Shown here piece after piece: positions 1 through 7,033 of a stretch of 16,080 nt of DNA. Source of the stretch: an uncultured Clostridium sp. (GTDB lineage Bacteria; Bacillota; Clostridia; Lachnospirales; Lachnospiraceae); contig CATWBR010000040.1 in assembly GCA_958349075.1 (NCBI GenBank), positions 1 through 16,080 on the forward strand, written 5' to 3'. The position numbers and the translations under genes are program-made. The stretch's first letter is position 1; each line of letters begins with the position of its first letter. The notes under the pieces are model-generated. The model ran no database searches and was not told the origin of the DNA. It saw only the letters and a list, made by a program, of their open reading frames with translations.

Positions 1-15
1 GGATTTTCCTGATTG

Positions 16-40
16 GCATGAATAAATACTGATTTCATGC
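16..40. repeat. Inverted repeat in the leader of the transporter operon
   Basis: GCATGAA (16-22) and TTCATGC (34-40) are perfect 7-base arms separated by 11 bases. The repeat lies about 120 bases before the first gene of the ABC transporter operon, so it could be an operator or a small leader hairpin. It could equally belong to whatever lies left of the window. I found no convincing -35/-10 pair between positions 1 and 156: TAATAT at 106-111 resembles a -10 box but has no properly spaced -35. Confidence 0.35.
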
Positions 41-156
41 AAGTCCGTCTGAAGCAGGGAACAACAGCCGTATGACAAGGGAGCCGGAGGCAAAAGATCG
101 AGATGTAATATTCTTCTGTTTCTTAAAAATGAACGAGGGTTGAAAGGAGCCAGAAT

Positions 157-1749
157 ATGAAAAAAATAAGATTACTGACAACGGCGGCAGCGTTAGCGCT
201 CTCCGTATCGATGATAATAACCGGCTGCGGAGGAAATAAGCAGGCATCCACGGGCGGAAGTTCCGCCGCAGAGCAGAGTTCAGCCGAAAATGGGGAAAAG
301 GTGCTGAAGGTTGCGACACACTGGGAAAAATCCACTTTTGATCCGGCGCTTTGGGGCGACGGAGGAAGTGTTAAAGCCGGTATCTCTATTTTTGAGACGC
401 TTCTGGCCTTTGACGAAGACAGGAATCTGGTTCCCAGCCTTGCAGAGAGCTGGGAAGTCTCCGACGACAGGAAGACATACACCTTCAATCTGAGAAAGGG
501 CGTACAGTTCCATGCCGGATACGGTGAGTTTACATCCGCGGATGTGGCATATACACTGGAGCGCTTAAGCGATCCCGATGTAGGCGCCACGGATACAAAA
601 TCAAAATGTAAGGTAGATAACATTGAATCCATGGATACATCCGACCCTTACGTGTTTGTACTTCATTTAAAAGAGGCTGACAATGAAATCCTGATGGATT
701 TTGCATCATGGTACAGCAATATCATCTGCAAGAAGGCATATGAAGAACTGAAACCTTCCGGATTCGGTGCGAAACCGGTTGGAACAGGGCCTTTTGAATA
801 TGAGTCCGGCAAACCGGCTGAGGCCTATGTGATTAAGCGCTTTGAAGATTACTGGGGAGATAAAGCCCTTTTAGACAAGATAGAGATCACGATGCTGGCC
901 GATGAGGCAAGCAGAATCAACCTCTACAATGCGGGTGAAGTAGATATCATGACCCTGAACGATGCCAACAGCATCCTCAAATTCGAGAATACGGAAGGCT
1001 GCGAAGTGAAGAAAGTTGCGGGAGCCGGATGTTATTACCTCGGCATGAACCTGGATAAGGAGCCGTTCAACAATCCAAAGGTCAGGGAAGCCCTCAAATA
1101 CGCCATCAACTACGATGAAATGCTGAATGATTACTGGAGAGGAACTCTGTTCCCGCCGACCGGCTATGTTCAGTCCTACTGTATCTACGCCAGCACACCG
1201 GAGCAGAGCGGTTATACATACGAATACAATCCGGAGAAGGCAAAACAGCTCCTGGCGGAAGCCGGCTATCCGGACGGTTTCTCCACATCGGTCGCTTCAC
1301 CGAACGACACACTTTCCAAAGGACCGCTGCTTGTTATCCAGGAATACATGTCTGATATCGGCATCGACATGCAGTTAAATCTTACCGAGTTTGCAACCTT
1401 CCTCGACGATGTGAGAAACGGACGCCATGACATGTGGTTCCTGGTAAACGGAGACGGATACCGAGGCGACCAGTGGCTGACTTCCTTCACAAGCGCCAAG
1501 ATTCCGGGCAGCAACTGGTGCCAGTTCAGAAACGAAGAATTCGACGAGCTTGTAGCCAAAGGTTTTGAAGCCATCGATAAAGCCGAGAAAGATAAGTACT
1601 TCGGTGATGCACAGAAAATTCTTGTTGAGAGCATTCCTTCCATTCCGATCGCCGAATCCTGCGGTGATATCCTGGTTAAGGATACGGTAAAAGGTTTCTC
1701 ACTGAACGCTGAACTTCTGTTCCAGTTCAAGAACATGGATCTGCAGTAG
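157..1749 (+). CDS. Extracellular solute-binding lipoprotein of an oligopeptide/nickel-type ABC importer (SBP family 5)
   Basis: This is the ligand-capturing protein of the importer encoded just downstream; it is anchored outside the membrane and hands substrate to the permeases. The 530-residue length is usual for family 5 binding proteins. It starts with a lipoprotein signal: Lys-Lys near the N-terminus, a hydrophobic stretch (about 5-21), then lipobox Ile-Thr-Gly-Cys with Cys24 as the lipidated residue, followed by a Gly/Ser/Ala/Glu-rich linker. The body has family landmarks: the early LAESWEVSDD segment with a TFNLRKGVQFH strand, a VGTGPFEYE segment, and a NPEKAKQLLAEAGYPDGF segment near residue 350. 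The ATG at 157 is preceded by AAAGGAG (143-149). Ligand specificity cannot be read; family members bind peptides, nickel complexes, opines or sugars. The adjoining hydrolase genes suggest a small amide, ester or lactone. A strong RNA hairpin follows the gene. Confidence 0.95.
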   Translation: MKKIRLLTTAAALALSVSMIITGCGGNKQASTGGSSAAEQSSAENGEKVLKVATHWEKSTFDPALWGDGGSVKAGISIFETLLAFDEDRNLVPSLAESWEVSDDRKTYTFNLRKGVQFHAGYGEFTSADVAYTLERLSDPDVGATDTKSKCKVDNIESMDTSDPYVFVLHLKEADNEILMDFASWYSNIICKKAYEELKPSGFGAKPVGTGPFEYESGKPAEAYVIKRFEDYWGDKALLDKIEITMLADEASRINLYNAGEVDIMTLNDANSILKFENTEGCEVKKVAGAGCYYLGMNLDKEPFNNPKVREALKYAINYDEMLNDYWRGTLFPPTGYVQSYCIYASTPEQSGYTYEYNPEKAKQLLAEAGYPDGFSTSVASPNDTLSKGPLLVIQEYMSDIGIDMQLNLTEFATFLDDVRNGRHDMWFLVNGDGYRGDQWLTSFTSAKIPGSNWCQFRNEEFDELVAKGFEAIDKAEKDKYFGDAQKILVESIPSIPIAESCGDILVKDTVKGFSLNAELLFQFKNMDLQ

Positions 1750-1793
1750 TCCGATCCCGTATCTATACGATTACGGCCTGCAAAACGGCTGCT

Positions 1794-1841
1794 GTTCACG
1801 GTGCGGTTGCTTTTCGACAGAAGAGCGGCTGTGCCGTGAAC
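1794..1841 (+). promoter_or_regulatory. 22-bp intercistronic RNA hairpin between the binding-protein and permease genes
   Basis: Positions 1794-1815 pair with 1820-1841 along all 22 positions without a mismatch, counting seven G-U wobbles, and close on a 4-base GACA loop. No T-run follows (next bases TATAAC), so this is not a typical intrinsic terminator. Hairpins at this position in binding-protein operons commonly protect the upstream message from 3' decay and give more binding protein than membrane components. The distal CCGTGAA (1834-1840) can alternatively pair with TTCACAGG (1850-1857, one bulged A), just before the next ribosome binding site. Confidence 0.75.
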
Positions 1842-1873
1842 TATAACGCTTCACAGGTTGAAGGAGGGGAAAC

Positions 1874-2821
1874 ATGAAACGTTACATATTAAAACGTCTG
1901 TTATTTGCCATTCCCACGATTTTGGGAAGTATGATTGTGGTGTTCCTGATTATCCGTTCCATTCCGGGCGATCCGGTGGCAATGAAATTCGGCAAATCGG
2001 CCACCGTCCAGGAGATAGAGGAGTACAGGGAAGAACATGGATATAACCGCCCGATGGCGGTGCAGTTGGTAGATTCCGTATTTGATACGCTGCGGGGAGA
2101 TTTGGGATATTCAATGGCCAATAACCAGCCGGTCTTCGGCATGATCCTGGACTGCCTTCCGAATACGCTGGAACTGACGATTTTCGGAGTGCTGTTAGCG
2201 ATTGTGCTGGGAGTGACGTCGGGAATATTTGCGGCACTGTACCGCGGCAGTATATTTGACATGGCGATACTCAGCCTGAATACGCTCCTGATGTCAATGC
2301 CTTCGTTTTTCCTGGGCCTGATTCTCATTATCGTATTCGGCGTTCAGCTTAAACTGATTCCTGTAATCGGCCTGAACCTGGCGCCGGAAGAACATTTCCT
2401 GGGCCTTATCGGACCGGTAATCACGGTTGGCCTCGGTTCGGCGGCATCCATTGCCAGGACGACGAGAACCTCGATGCTCAAGATTCTGGGAAATGATTTT
2501 ATTAAAGTCTGCAGGTCTAAGGGAATCGCAAAGAGCGCCATCATTTTGAAACACGCCCTGAGAAATGCCCTGACGCCGATTATCACAGTCGTAGGCGGAA
2601 CGTTTGCCGCATATCTGGGCGGCGCGGTTGTAACAGAGACGGTTTTTGCAAGACCGGGAATCGGAAAACTTCTGGTCGATGCCATTAACGCCAGGGATTA
2701 CACGGTAATTCAGGGGACGGCGGTATTTCTGGCAGTATTTATGATTCTTGTAATCCTGGTTACGGATATCTTATACGGCGTGTTCGATCCGCGTATTCGT
2801 GTTCAGGATTCTGCAAAATAA
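1874..2821 (+). CDS. ABC transporter permease, DppB/OppB type
   Basis: This is one of the two membrane subunits forming the transport channel. At 315 residues it has the normal length for DppB-type permeases. The N-terminus has the hallmark basic start (MKRYILKRLL), a first membrane helix, then the RSIPGDPV segment after it. Further hydrophobic segments lie at about residues 96-120, 130-160, 170-190, 235-255 and 280-305. The ATPase-docking EAA-like loop is in the second half (about 190-250), with the typical ATPFVF-like GAVVTETVFARPGIGKL stretch near 245-265. The ATG at 1874 follows AAGGAGGGG (1861-1869). It pairs with the DppC-like permease two genes downstream. Substrate cannot be deduced from the permease. 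Confidence 0.95.
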   Translation: MKRYILKRLLFAIPTILGSMIVVFLIIRSIPGDPVAMKFGKSATVQEIEEYREEHGYNRPMAVQLVDSVFDTLRGDLGYSMANNQPVFGMILDCLPNTLELTIFGVLLAIVLGVTSGIFAALYRGSIFDMAILSLNTLLMSMPSFFLGLILIIVFGVQLKLIPVIGLNLAPEEHFLGLIGPVITVGLGSAASIARTTRTSMLKILGNDFIKVCRSKGIAKSAIILKHALRNALTPIITVVGGTFAAYLGGAVVTETVFARPGIGKLLVDAINARDYTVIQGTAVFLAVFMILVILVTDILYGVFDPRIRVQDSAK

Positions 2822-2857
2822 GCAAAGTAACGCAAACTGGAATTGGAAGGTTGACTT

Positions 2858-3928
2858 ATGGCTGAGCAAAATAAAGAGAAAGATAACAGAGAAAAAGAGA
2901 CGGAAAAAGAAGTAGAGAAAGAAGTAATACTGGAAGTGAGAGACGTAAAAAAATGGTTTCCCAATGCCGCGAAGAGCAAAGAGTTCATCAAGGCAGTTGA
3001 CGGAGTATCACTCTCCATACGAAAGGGGGAGACCTTTGGCCTGGTGGGGGAATCCGGCTGCGGGAAAAGTACCCTTGCAAGACTGATTCTCAGCCTGTAT
3101 AAGGCGACGGCCGGGGATGTGTATTTCCATGGAAAACCGATTTATAAGATGAACGCCAGACAGCTTCGCGAAGTGCGCCGGGAAATGCAGGTTATTTTCC
3201 AGGATCCTTATGAGGCGCTTGATCCTTATCTTACCATTGAAGAAATTATTATGGAGCCGTTAGATATCCACCAGTACGGCACCAAACAGGAGAAACGCAG
3301 GAAGGTGGAAGAGATGTGCAGTCTGGTCGGACTGCCGGCAGGCCTTCTTACGAGGATGCCCCACCAGTTGTCCGGCGGCCAGAGGCAGAGGGTAAATATC
3401 GCCAGGAGCCTGGCGCTCAATCCGGAATTTGTCATCTGCGACGAGGCGGTGTCCGCCCTGGATGTATCGGTCCAGGCTCAGATTCTGAATTTGCTCAGAC
3501 ATCTGCAGAAGGAATTGGGACTTACCTATCTTTTCATTTCCCATAACCTTTCCGTCGTAAAGTACATATCTGATACAATCGGCGTAATGTATTTCGGCCA
3601 TCTGGTAGAGGTGGCGCCGAAAAATGAACTGTTTTCCGCCGTAAAACATCCCTACACCCATGCGCTTTTGTCGGCGGTGCCGCTTCCGGATCCCGACTAC
3701 CAGGTCAACACGGGAGCATTGACCGGCGATGTGCCGAGCCTCTTAAATCCGCCGTCCGGCTGCATTTTCCACGAGAGATGCCCCTACAAACAGGAGCGGT
3801 GTGAGAGGGAGGCCCCTGTGCTGGAAAATGTGTCGGAGTGTCATCAGGTGGCCTGCCACAGGCATAAAGAACTTACATTAAAGCTGGACTACAGTTCCGG
3901 TTTTGGAAAAGGAGGGGAAGGCAGATGA
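2858..3928 (+). CDS. ABC transporter ATP-binding protein, DppF/OppF type
   Basis: This is one of two cytoplasmic ATPases powering the importer. The 356 residues contain Walker A GESGCGKS (64-71), the Q-loop near FQDP (114-117), signature LSGGQ (171-175), Walker B ending Asp195-Glu196, the D-loop SALD (199-202) and the switch His229 in ISHN. The C-terminal oligopeptide-transporter extension carries cysteines at 302, 308, 315 and 328/334; in this family such a set can hold a 4Fe-4S cluster. The N-terminus (about 3-24) is an unusually charged Lys/Glu-rich tail not needed for the fold. The start is at 2858 behind a modest TGGAAGG (2844-2850). It overlaps the next gene by four bases (ATGA), implying translational coupling. 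Finding the DppF-like gene between the two permease genes departs from the common B-C-D-F order. Confidence 0.95.
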   Translation: MAEQNKEKDNREKETEKEVEKEVILEVRDVKKWFPNAAKSKEFIKAVDGVSLSIRKGETFGLVGESGCGKSTLARLILSLYKATAGDVYFHGKPIYKMNARQLREVRREMQVIFQDPYEALDPYLTIEEIIMEPLDIHQYGTKQEKRRKVEEMCSLVGLPAGLLTRMPHQLSGGQRQRVNIARSLALNPEFVICDEAVSALDVSVQAQILNLLRHLQKELGLTYLFISHNLSVVKYISDTIGVMYFGHLVEVAPKNELFSAVKHPYTHALLSAVPLPDPDYQVNTGALTGDVPSLLNPPSGCIFHERCPYKQERCEREAPVLENVSECHQVACHRHKELTLKLDYSSGFGKGGEGR

Positions 3929-4749
3929 TAAAACGGCTGCTGCATAATAAAATGGTCGTGTTCGGGGCAGTTGTCATACTTGCAATGATATTTCTGGCAG
4001 TTGCAGCCCCCTTGCTGACACCCTATGATTATAAGACGAATCACCTTGGCGACCGCCTTCTGGCGCCGTCGGTGCTCCACATCATGGGAACGGACGATTA
4101 CGGGAAGGACGTGTGGACGAGGCTGATATATGGGGCCAGAGTGTCCTTAAAGGTTTCGTTCCTGTCCGTAATGCTGGCTCTTTCCATCGGAAGCACCATT
4201 GGCTTTGTCTGCGGTTACTTCAGGGGGAAAATGGATTTCTTTGTAGGCAGGGTGATGGATATCATGATGGCATTCCCATCCATGCTGCTTTCAATGATTA
4301 TCGCCATCTGTTTCGGTTCCACGGAAACAAGGATGTGTCTGGCAATCGGAATTCCGGTTATTCCGGGATTTTACCGTATTGCACGAAGCGAGACGCTGTC
4401 GATCAGGGAGCGTACCTTCATTATGGCATCGAAAACAATGGGCGCAGGGAGCAGATATACCATATTTAAACACATTATTCCCAATGCCCTTCCTCAGATT
4501 TTTATCACATTATCGGGGACAATCGGCGGCTGCATCATGGCGGAATCCTCCCTTGGATTTCTGGGTCTTGGAATAGCGCCGCCGACGCCGTCCTGGGGAA
4601 TGATTATCAACGAGGGCAAAGATGTATTTATCGACGCTCCCTGGGTTGCCATATTCGGCGGTCTGATGATTACGCTGACAACGCTTGCTTTCAATCTTTT
4701 GGGAGACGGCCTGAGGGACGTGCTGGATCCGAGACTGAGAAGTAACTGA
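3925..4749 (+). CDS. ABC transporter permease, DppC/OppC type
   Basis: This second channel subunit of the importer has 274 residues, usual for DppC-type permeases. The N-terminus has a short cytoplasmic part, one membrane helix (about 11-33), then a periplasm-facing segment containing LGTD-like HIMGTDDYGKDVWTRLIYGAR, diagnostic of the subfamily. More hydrophobic segments lie at about 75-98, 110-135, 190-215 and 240-260. The ATPase-docking motif is visible around residues 203-220 (AESSLGFLGLGIAPPTPSWG). The ATG overlaps the previous stop (ATGA), and the ribosome binding site GGAGGGG (3911-3917) is inside the end of the ATPase gene. The C-terminus LGDGLRDVLDPRLR is the normal family ending, so the gene looks intact. 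Confidence 0.95.
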   Translation: MIKRLLHNKMVVFGAVVILAMIFLAVAAPLLTPYDYKTNHLGDRLLAPSVLHIMGTDDYGKDVWTRLIYGARVSLKVSFLSVMLALSIGSTIGFVCGYFRGKMDFFVGRVMDIMMAFPSMLLSMIIAICFGSTETRMCLAIGIPVIPGFYRIARSETLSIRERTFIMASKTMGAGSRYTIFKHIIPNALPQIFITLSGTIGGCIMAESSLGFLGLGIAPPTPSWGMIINEGKDVFIDAPWVAIFGGLMITLTTLAFNLLGDGLRDVLDPRLRSN

Positions 4750-4766
4750 CAGGGGAAGGATTGTGA

Positions 4767-4796
4767 TTCACGGTTATTGTCCTGTGAAGCGTTTTT
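4767..4796 (+). promoter_or_regulatory. Small intercistronic hairpin followed by a T-run
   Basis: TTCACGG (4767-4773) can pair with CC-T-GTGAA (4781-4788, one bulged T) over a 7-base loop, followed by GC and GTTTTT (4791-4796). It sits between the DppC-like gene and the DppD-like gene and resembles a weak, leaky terminator or attenuator. The stem is short, so most transcripts should read through. The distal arm and flank (4781-4793) are the exact reverse complement of 1845-1857 in the first intercistronic gap. Confidence 0.4.
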
Positions 4797-4829
4797 GGTG
4801 AGTGCAGCAAAGCAAAAAGGAGAGCGGAT

Positions 4830-5795
4830 ATGGAGCATTTGCTTGAAATAAAGGATTTAAAAGTGGAATTTCCGTCGAAAGCGGGCAATATCCACGCGGT
4901 GAACGGCGTAAACATGTACGTGGAAAAGGGAGAAATCCTGGGCGTCGTAGGGGAATCGGGCTGTGGAAAGAGCGTGACGCTCTCCAATATCCTGGGCCTT
5001 GTGGAGGCGCCGCCCGCCATCATAAGCGGGGAGATTACATTTAACGGAGAGAACATTCTATATAAGAACGATAACGAATTCCGGAAGATCAGAGGAAAAG
5101 AGATTGCCATGATTTTCCAGGATCCGATGAACTGTCTGGATCCTGTCATCCGCATCGGAAAGCAGATCATGGAGATGATTCTGGAACACGAGAAAATGGA
5201 TAAAAAACAGGCTTATGAGGAGGCGGTAAACCTCTTAAAGGTCGTAGGAATCCCGGATCCGGAGATCCGGATGAACAGCTATCCCCACCAGCTCTCCGGC
5301 GGCATGTGCCAGAGGGTTATGATAGCGATAGCGCTGGCCTGTAAACCGAAGCTTTTACTGGCCGACGAGCCGACAACGGCCCTGGACGTGACGATACAGG
5401 CCCAGATTCTGGGCCTTCTGAGGGATATCAGGGATCAGTTCGGAACGAGCATTATTATTGTAACACATGACCTGGGTGTCGTGGCGACGCTGGCACAGAG
5501 GATCGCGGTTTTCTACGGCGGTAAGGTTGTGGAGGAGGCGGACACGAGGGAGATTTTCAGGAATCCGACCCATCCGTATACAAGGGGCCTGATTGCCTGT
5601 GTTCCCAGCCTGGCGGCCGGCGATGAAGATTTAAATGTAATCGAGGGCAATGTACCCGACTTATCCAATATGCCTGCGGGGTGCCCGTTCCATCCAAGGT
5701 GCCGGTTCGCGATGGAGGAGTGCAAGAGCGGGGAGATGGAACGGCGGAAGGTCTCGGAGGGGCATTATAGTTACTGTTTACTTTGTGCGCAGTAA
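4830..5795 (+). CDS. ABC transporter ATP-binding protein, DppD/OppD type
   Basis: This is the partner ATPase of the importer, 321 residues and full length. Visible motifs are Walker A GESGCGKS (41-48), Q-loop FQDP (96-99), signature LSGGM (155-159) followed by CQR, Walker B LLLADEP (175-181) with Glu180, and the switch His213 in VTHD. The signature has Met in place of the final Gln, common in DppD-type subunits. The C-terminal extension has GCPFHPRC plus later cysteines (285, 291, 298, 316, 319), the pattern linked to a 4Fe-4S cluster in this family. The start at 4830 follows AAAGGAGAG (4816-4824). It completes the ABC cassette and is followed 72 bases later by the first hydrolase gene. Confidence 0.95.
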   Translation: MEHLLEIKDLKVEFPSKAGNIHAVNGVNMYVEKGEILGVVGESGCGKSVTLSNILGLVEAPPAIISGEITFNGENILYKNDNEFRKIRGKEIAMIFQDPMNCLDPVIRIGKQIMEMILEHEKMDKKQAYEEAVNLLKVVGIPDPEIRMNSYPHQLSGGMCQRVMIAIALACKPKLLLADEPTTALDVTIQAQILGLLRDIRDQFGTSIIIVTHDLGVVATLAQRIAVFYGGKVVEEADTREIFRNPTHPYTRGLIACVPSLAAGDEDLNVIEGNVPDLSNMPAGCPFHPRCRFAMEECKSGEMERRKVSEGHYSYCLLCAQ

Positions 5796-5850
5796 CACAC
5801 TTCGAGGTTCACAGAAACGATAGATGGCAGAGTTTGGAGTTGTGATTTAA

Positions 5851-5859
5851 AAGGAGAGG
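5851..5859 (+). promoter_or_regulatory. Ribosome binding site that fixes the start of the phosphotriesterase-family gene
   Basis: AAGGAGAGG lies eight bases before ATG 5868. The in-frame upstream GTG (5859) overlaps this site and therefore cannot be the main start. Confidence 0.8.
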
Positions 5860-5867
5860 TGTTAACT

Positions 5868-6956
5868 ATGAAAAAAGTAGTAACCGTTACGGGGGAAATT
5901 AAGCCGGAAGAGCTTGGCTTTACCGATATGCATGAGCACATCCTGATGAAGGGGCGCGTATTCCGGGAGCAGTTTGTGGAGGAACATCCCGGATTTAAGG
6001 AATCCGTGGGGGAGAATGAGAAGAATACGCTGGAAAACATCGGTATCATACGCAGAAACAACATGTTCACCTGGGATACCCAGGATTTGGATGATCCGGC
6101 AGTGATGGAAAAGGAAGTTGCCGACTTTAAGGCGGCCGGAGGACAGTCCCTGGTGGAGATGAGCGTTCCCGGAATCCGCAGCGATATCAGGGAAGTTAAA
6201 AAAATTGCCGAAAACACCGGCGTAAATGTGGTCGGGACGACGGGAATCTATATCTACGAATCATGGCCGGAATGGTGCCACAATGCGGAGATAGAAGATT
6301 TCATGAACTTTATGAAGCATGAGATCGAGTACGGAATTGAGGATACCGGCATCAAACCTGGAATGATCAAGGTGGGAATTTCATCCGGGTTCCGTAAAAG
6401 GGAAGAACTCTTACTGCGAGCGGCGGCCAGAACGGCTAACGAGACGGGCCTCCCGCTGACGGTCCATCCCTGCTTTACGATGGGGGGAGGCCCTCTGGAA
6501 ATAGCAAAAATCCTGAAGGAAGAAAAGGTAGACATGGAGAGGACCGTGATTGCGCATATGGGAGCCTTTCTCGGAGAGGGCAGCTTAAAGACGCTGATTA
6601 CCAACCAGAAGAGCTGGGGAATCAGCCTTGACTACCTGCACCGCGTCCTGGATACCGGAATCAATATCTGCATCGAAATCTGCAACACCTCGGACAGGGA
6701 GGCCACAGGATCCACAAGCCTTCCGGGATGGATGCGGTTAGCGGCCGTCTACCAGCTCATTCAGGAGGAATATACAAAGCAGCTCGTCCTTGCGACGGAT
6801 ACGTGCGCAAAGCATATGGCCAGATACTACGGCGGCGAGGGCTACGGCCGGCTGACGAGATTTGCCATTCCAACGCTCCGCGACATTGTGGGCGTGTCAC
6901 CGTTTGCCATCGACCAGATCATGGAGAAAAATCCGGCCAGAATCCTGGCATATTGA
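5868..6956 (+). CDS. Phosphotriesterase-family metal-dependent hydrolase
   Basis: This is a cytoplasmic TIM-barrel hydrolase of the amidohydrolase superfamily, 362 residues from the chosen start. It has the complete binuclear metal site of the phosphotriesterase family: His22 and His24 (DMHEH), Lys168 (the lysine usually carbamylated), His200 (TVHP), His230 (IAHMG) and Asp311 (ATDT). The C-terminal EKNPARIL segment is also typical. Characterised family members act as lactonases, N-acyl hydrolases or phosphotriesterases; which reaction this one catalyses is not readable. A GTG nine bases upstream (5859) lies inside the ribosome binding site AAGGAGAGG (5851-5859), so ATG 5868 is the better start. 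Its position right behind the importer genes suggests it hydrolyses the imported compound or a product of it. Confidence 0.92.
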   Translation: MKKVVTVTGEIKPEELGFTDMHEHILMKGRVFREQFVEEHPGFKESVGENEKNTLENIGIIRRNNMFTWDTQDLDDPAVMEKEVADFKAAGGQSLVEMSVPGIRSDIREVKKIAENTGVNVVGTTGIYIYESWPEWCHNAEIEDFMNFMKHEIEYGIEDTGIKPGMIKVGISSGFRKREELLLRAAARTANETGLPLTVHPCFTMGGGPLEIAKILKEEKVDMERTVIAHMGAFLGEGSLKTLITNQKSWGISLDYLHRVLDTGINICIEICNTSDREATGSTSLPGWMRLAAVYQLIQEEYTKQLVLATDTCAKHMARYYGGEGYGRLTRFAIPTLRDIVGVSPFAIDQIMEKNPARILAY

Positions 6957-7033
6957 TGGAAAGCAATTTTCAAACACGTTCCAGGACATCATTTCACACC
7001 GTGTAATCGCGGTTTACAGGAAAGGCGGAAAAA

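Noticed and set aside
72..111. Promoter for the importer operon from ATGACA (72-77) and TAATAT (106-111)
   Set aside because: The 28-base spacing is far too long for a sigma-A promoter, and no better pair was found.
1266..1799. 177-codon - strand frame opposite the binding-protein gene
   Set aside because: It is antisense to conserved binding-protein sequence and has no recognisable domain.
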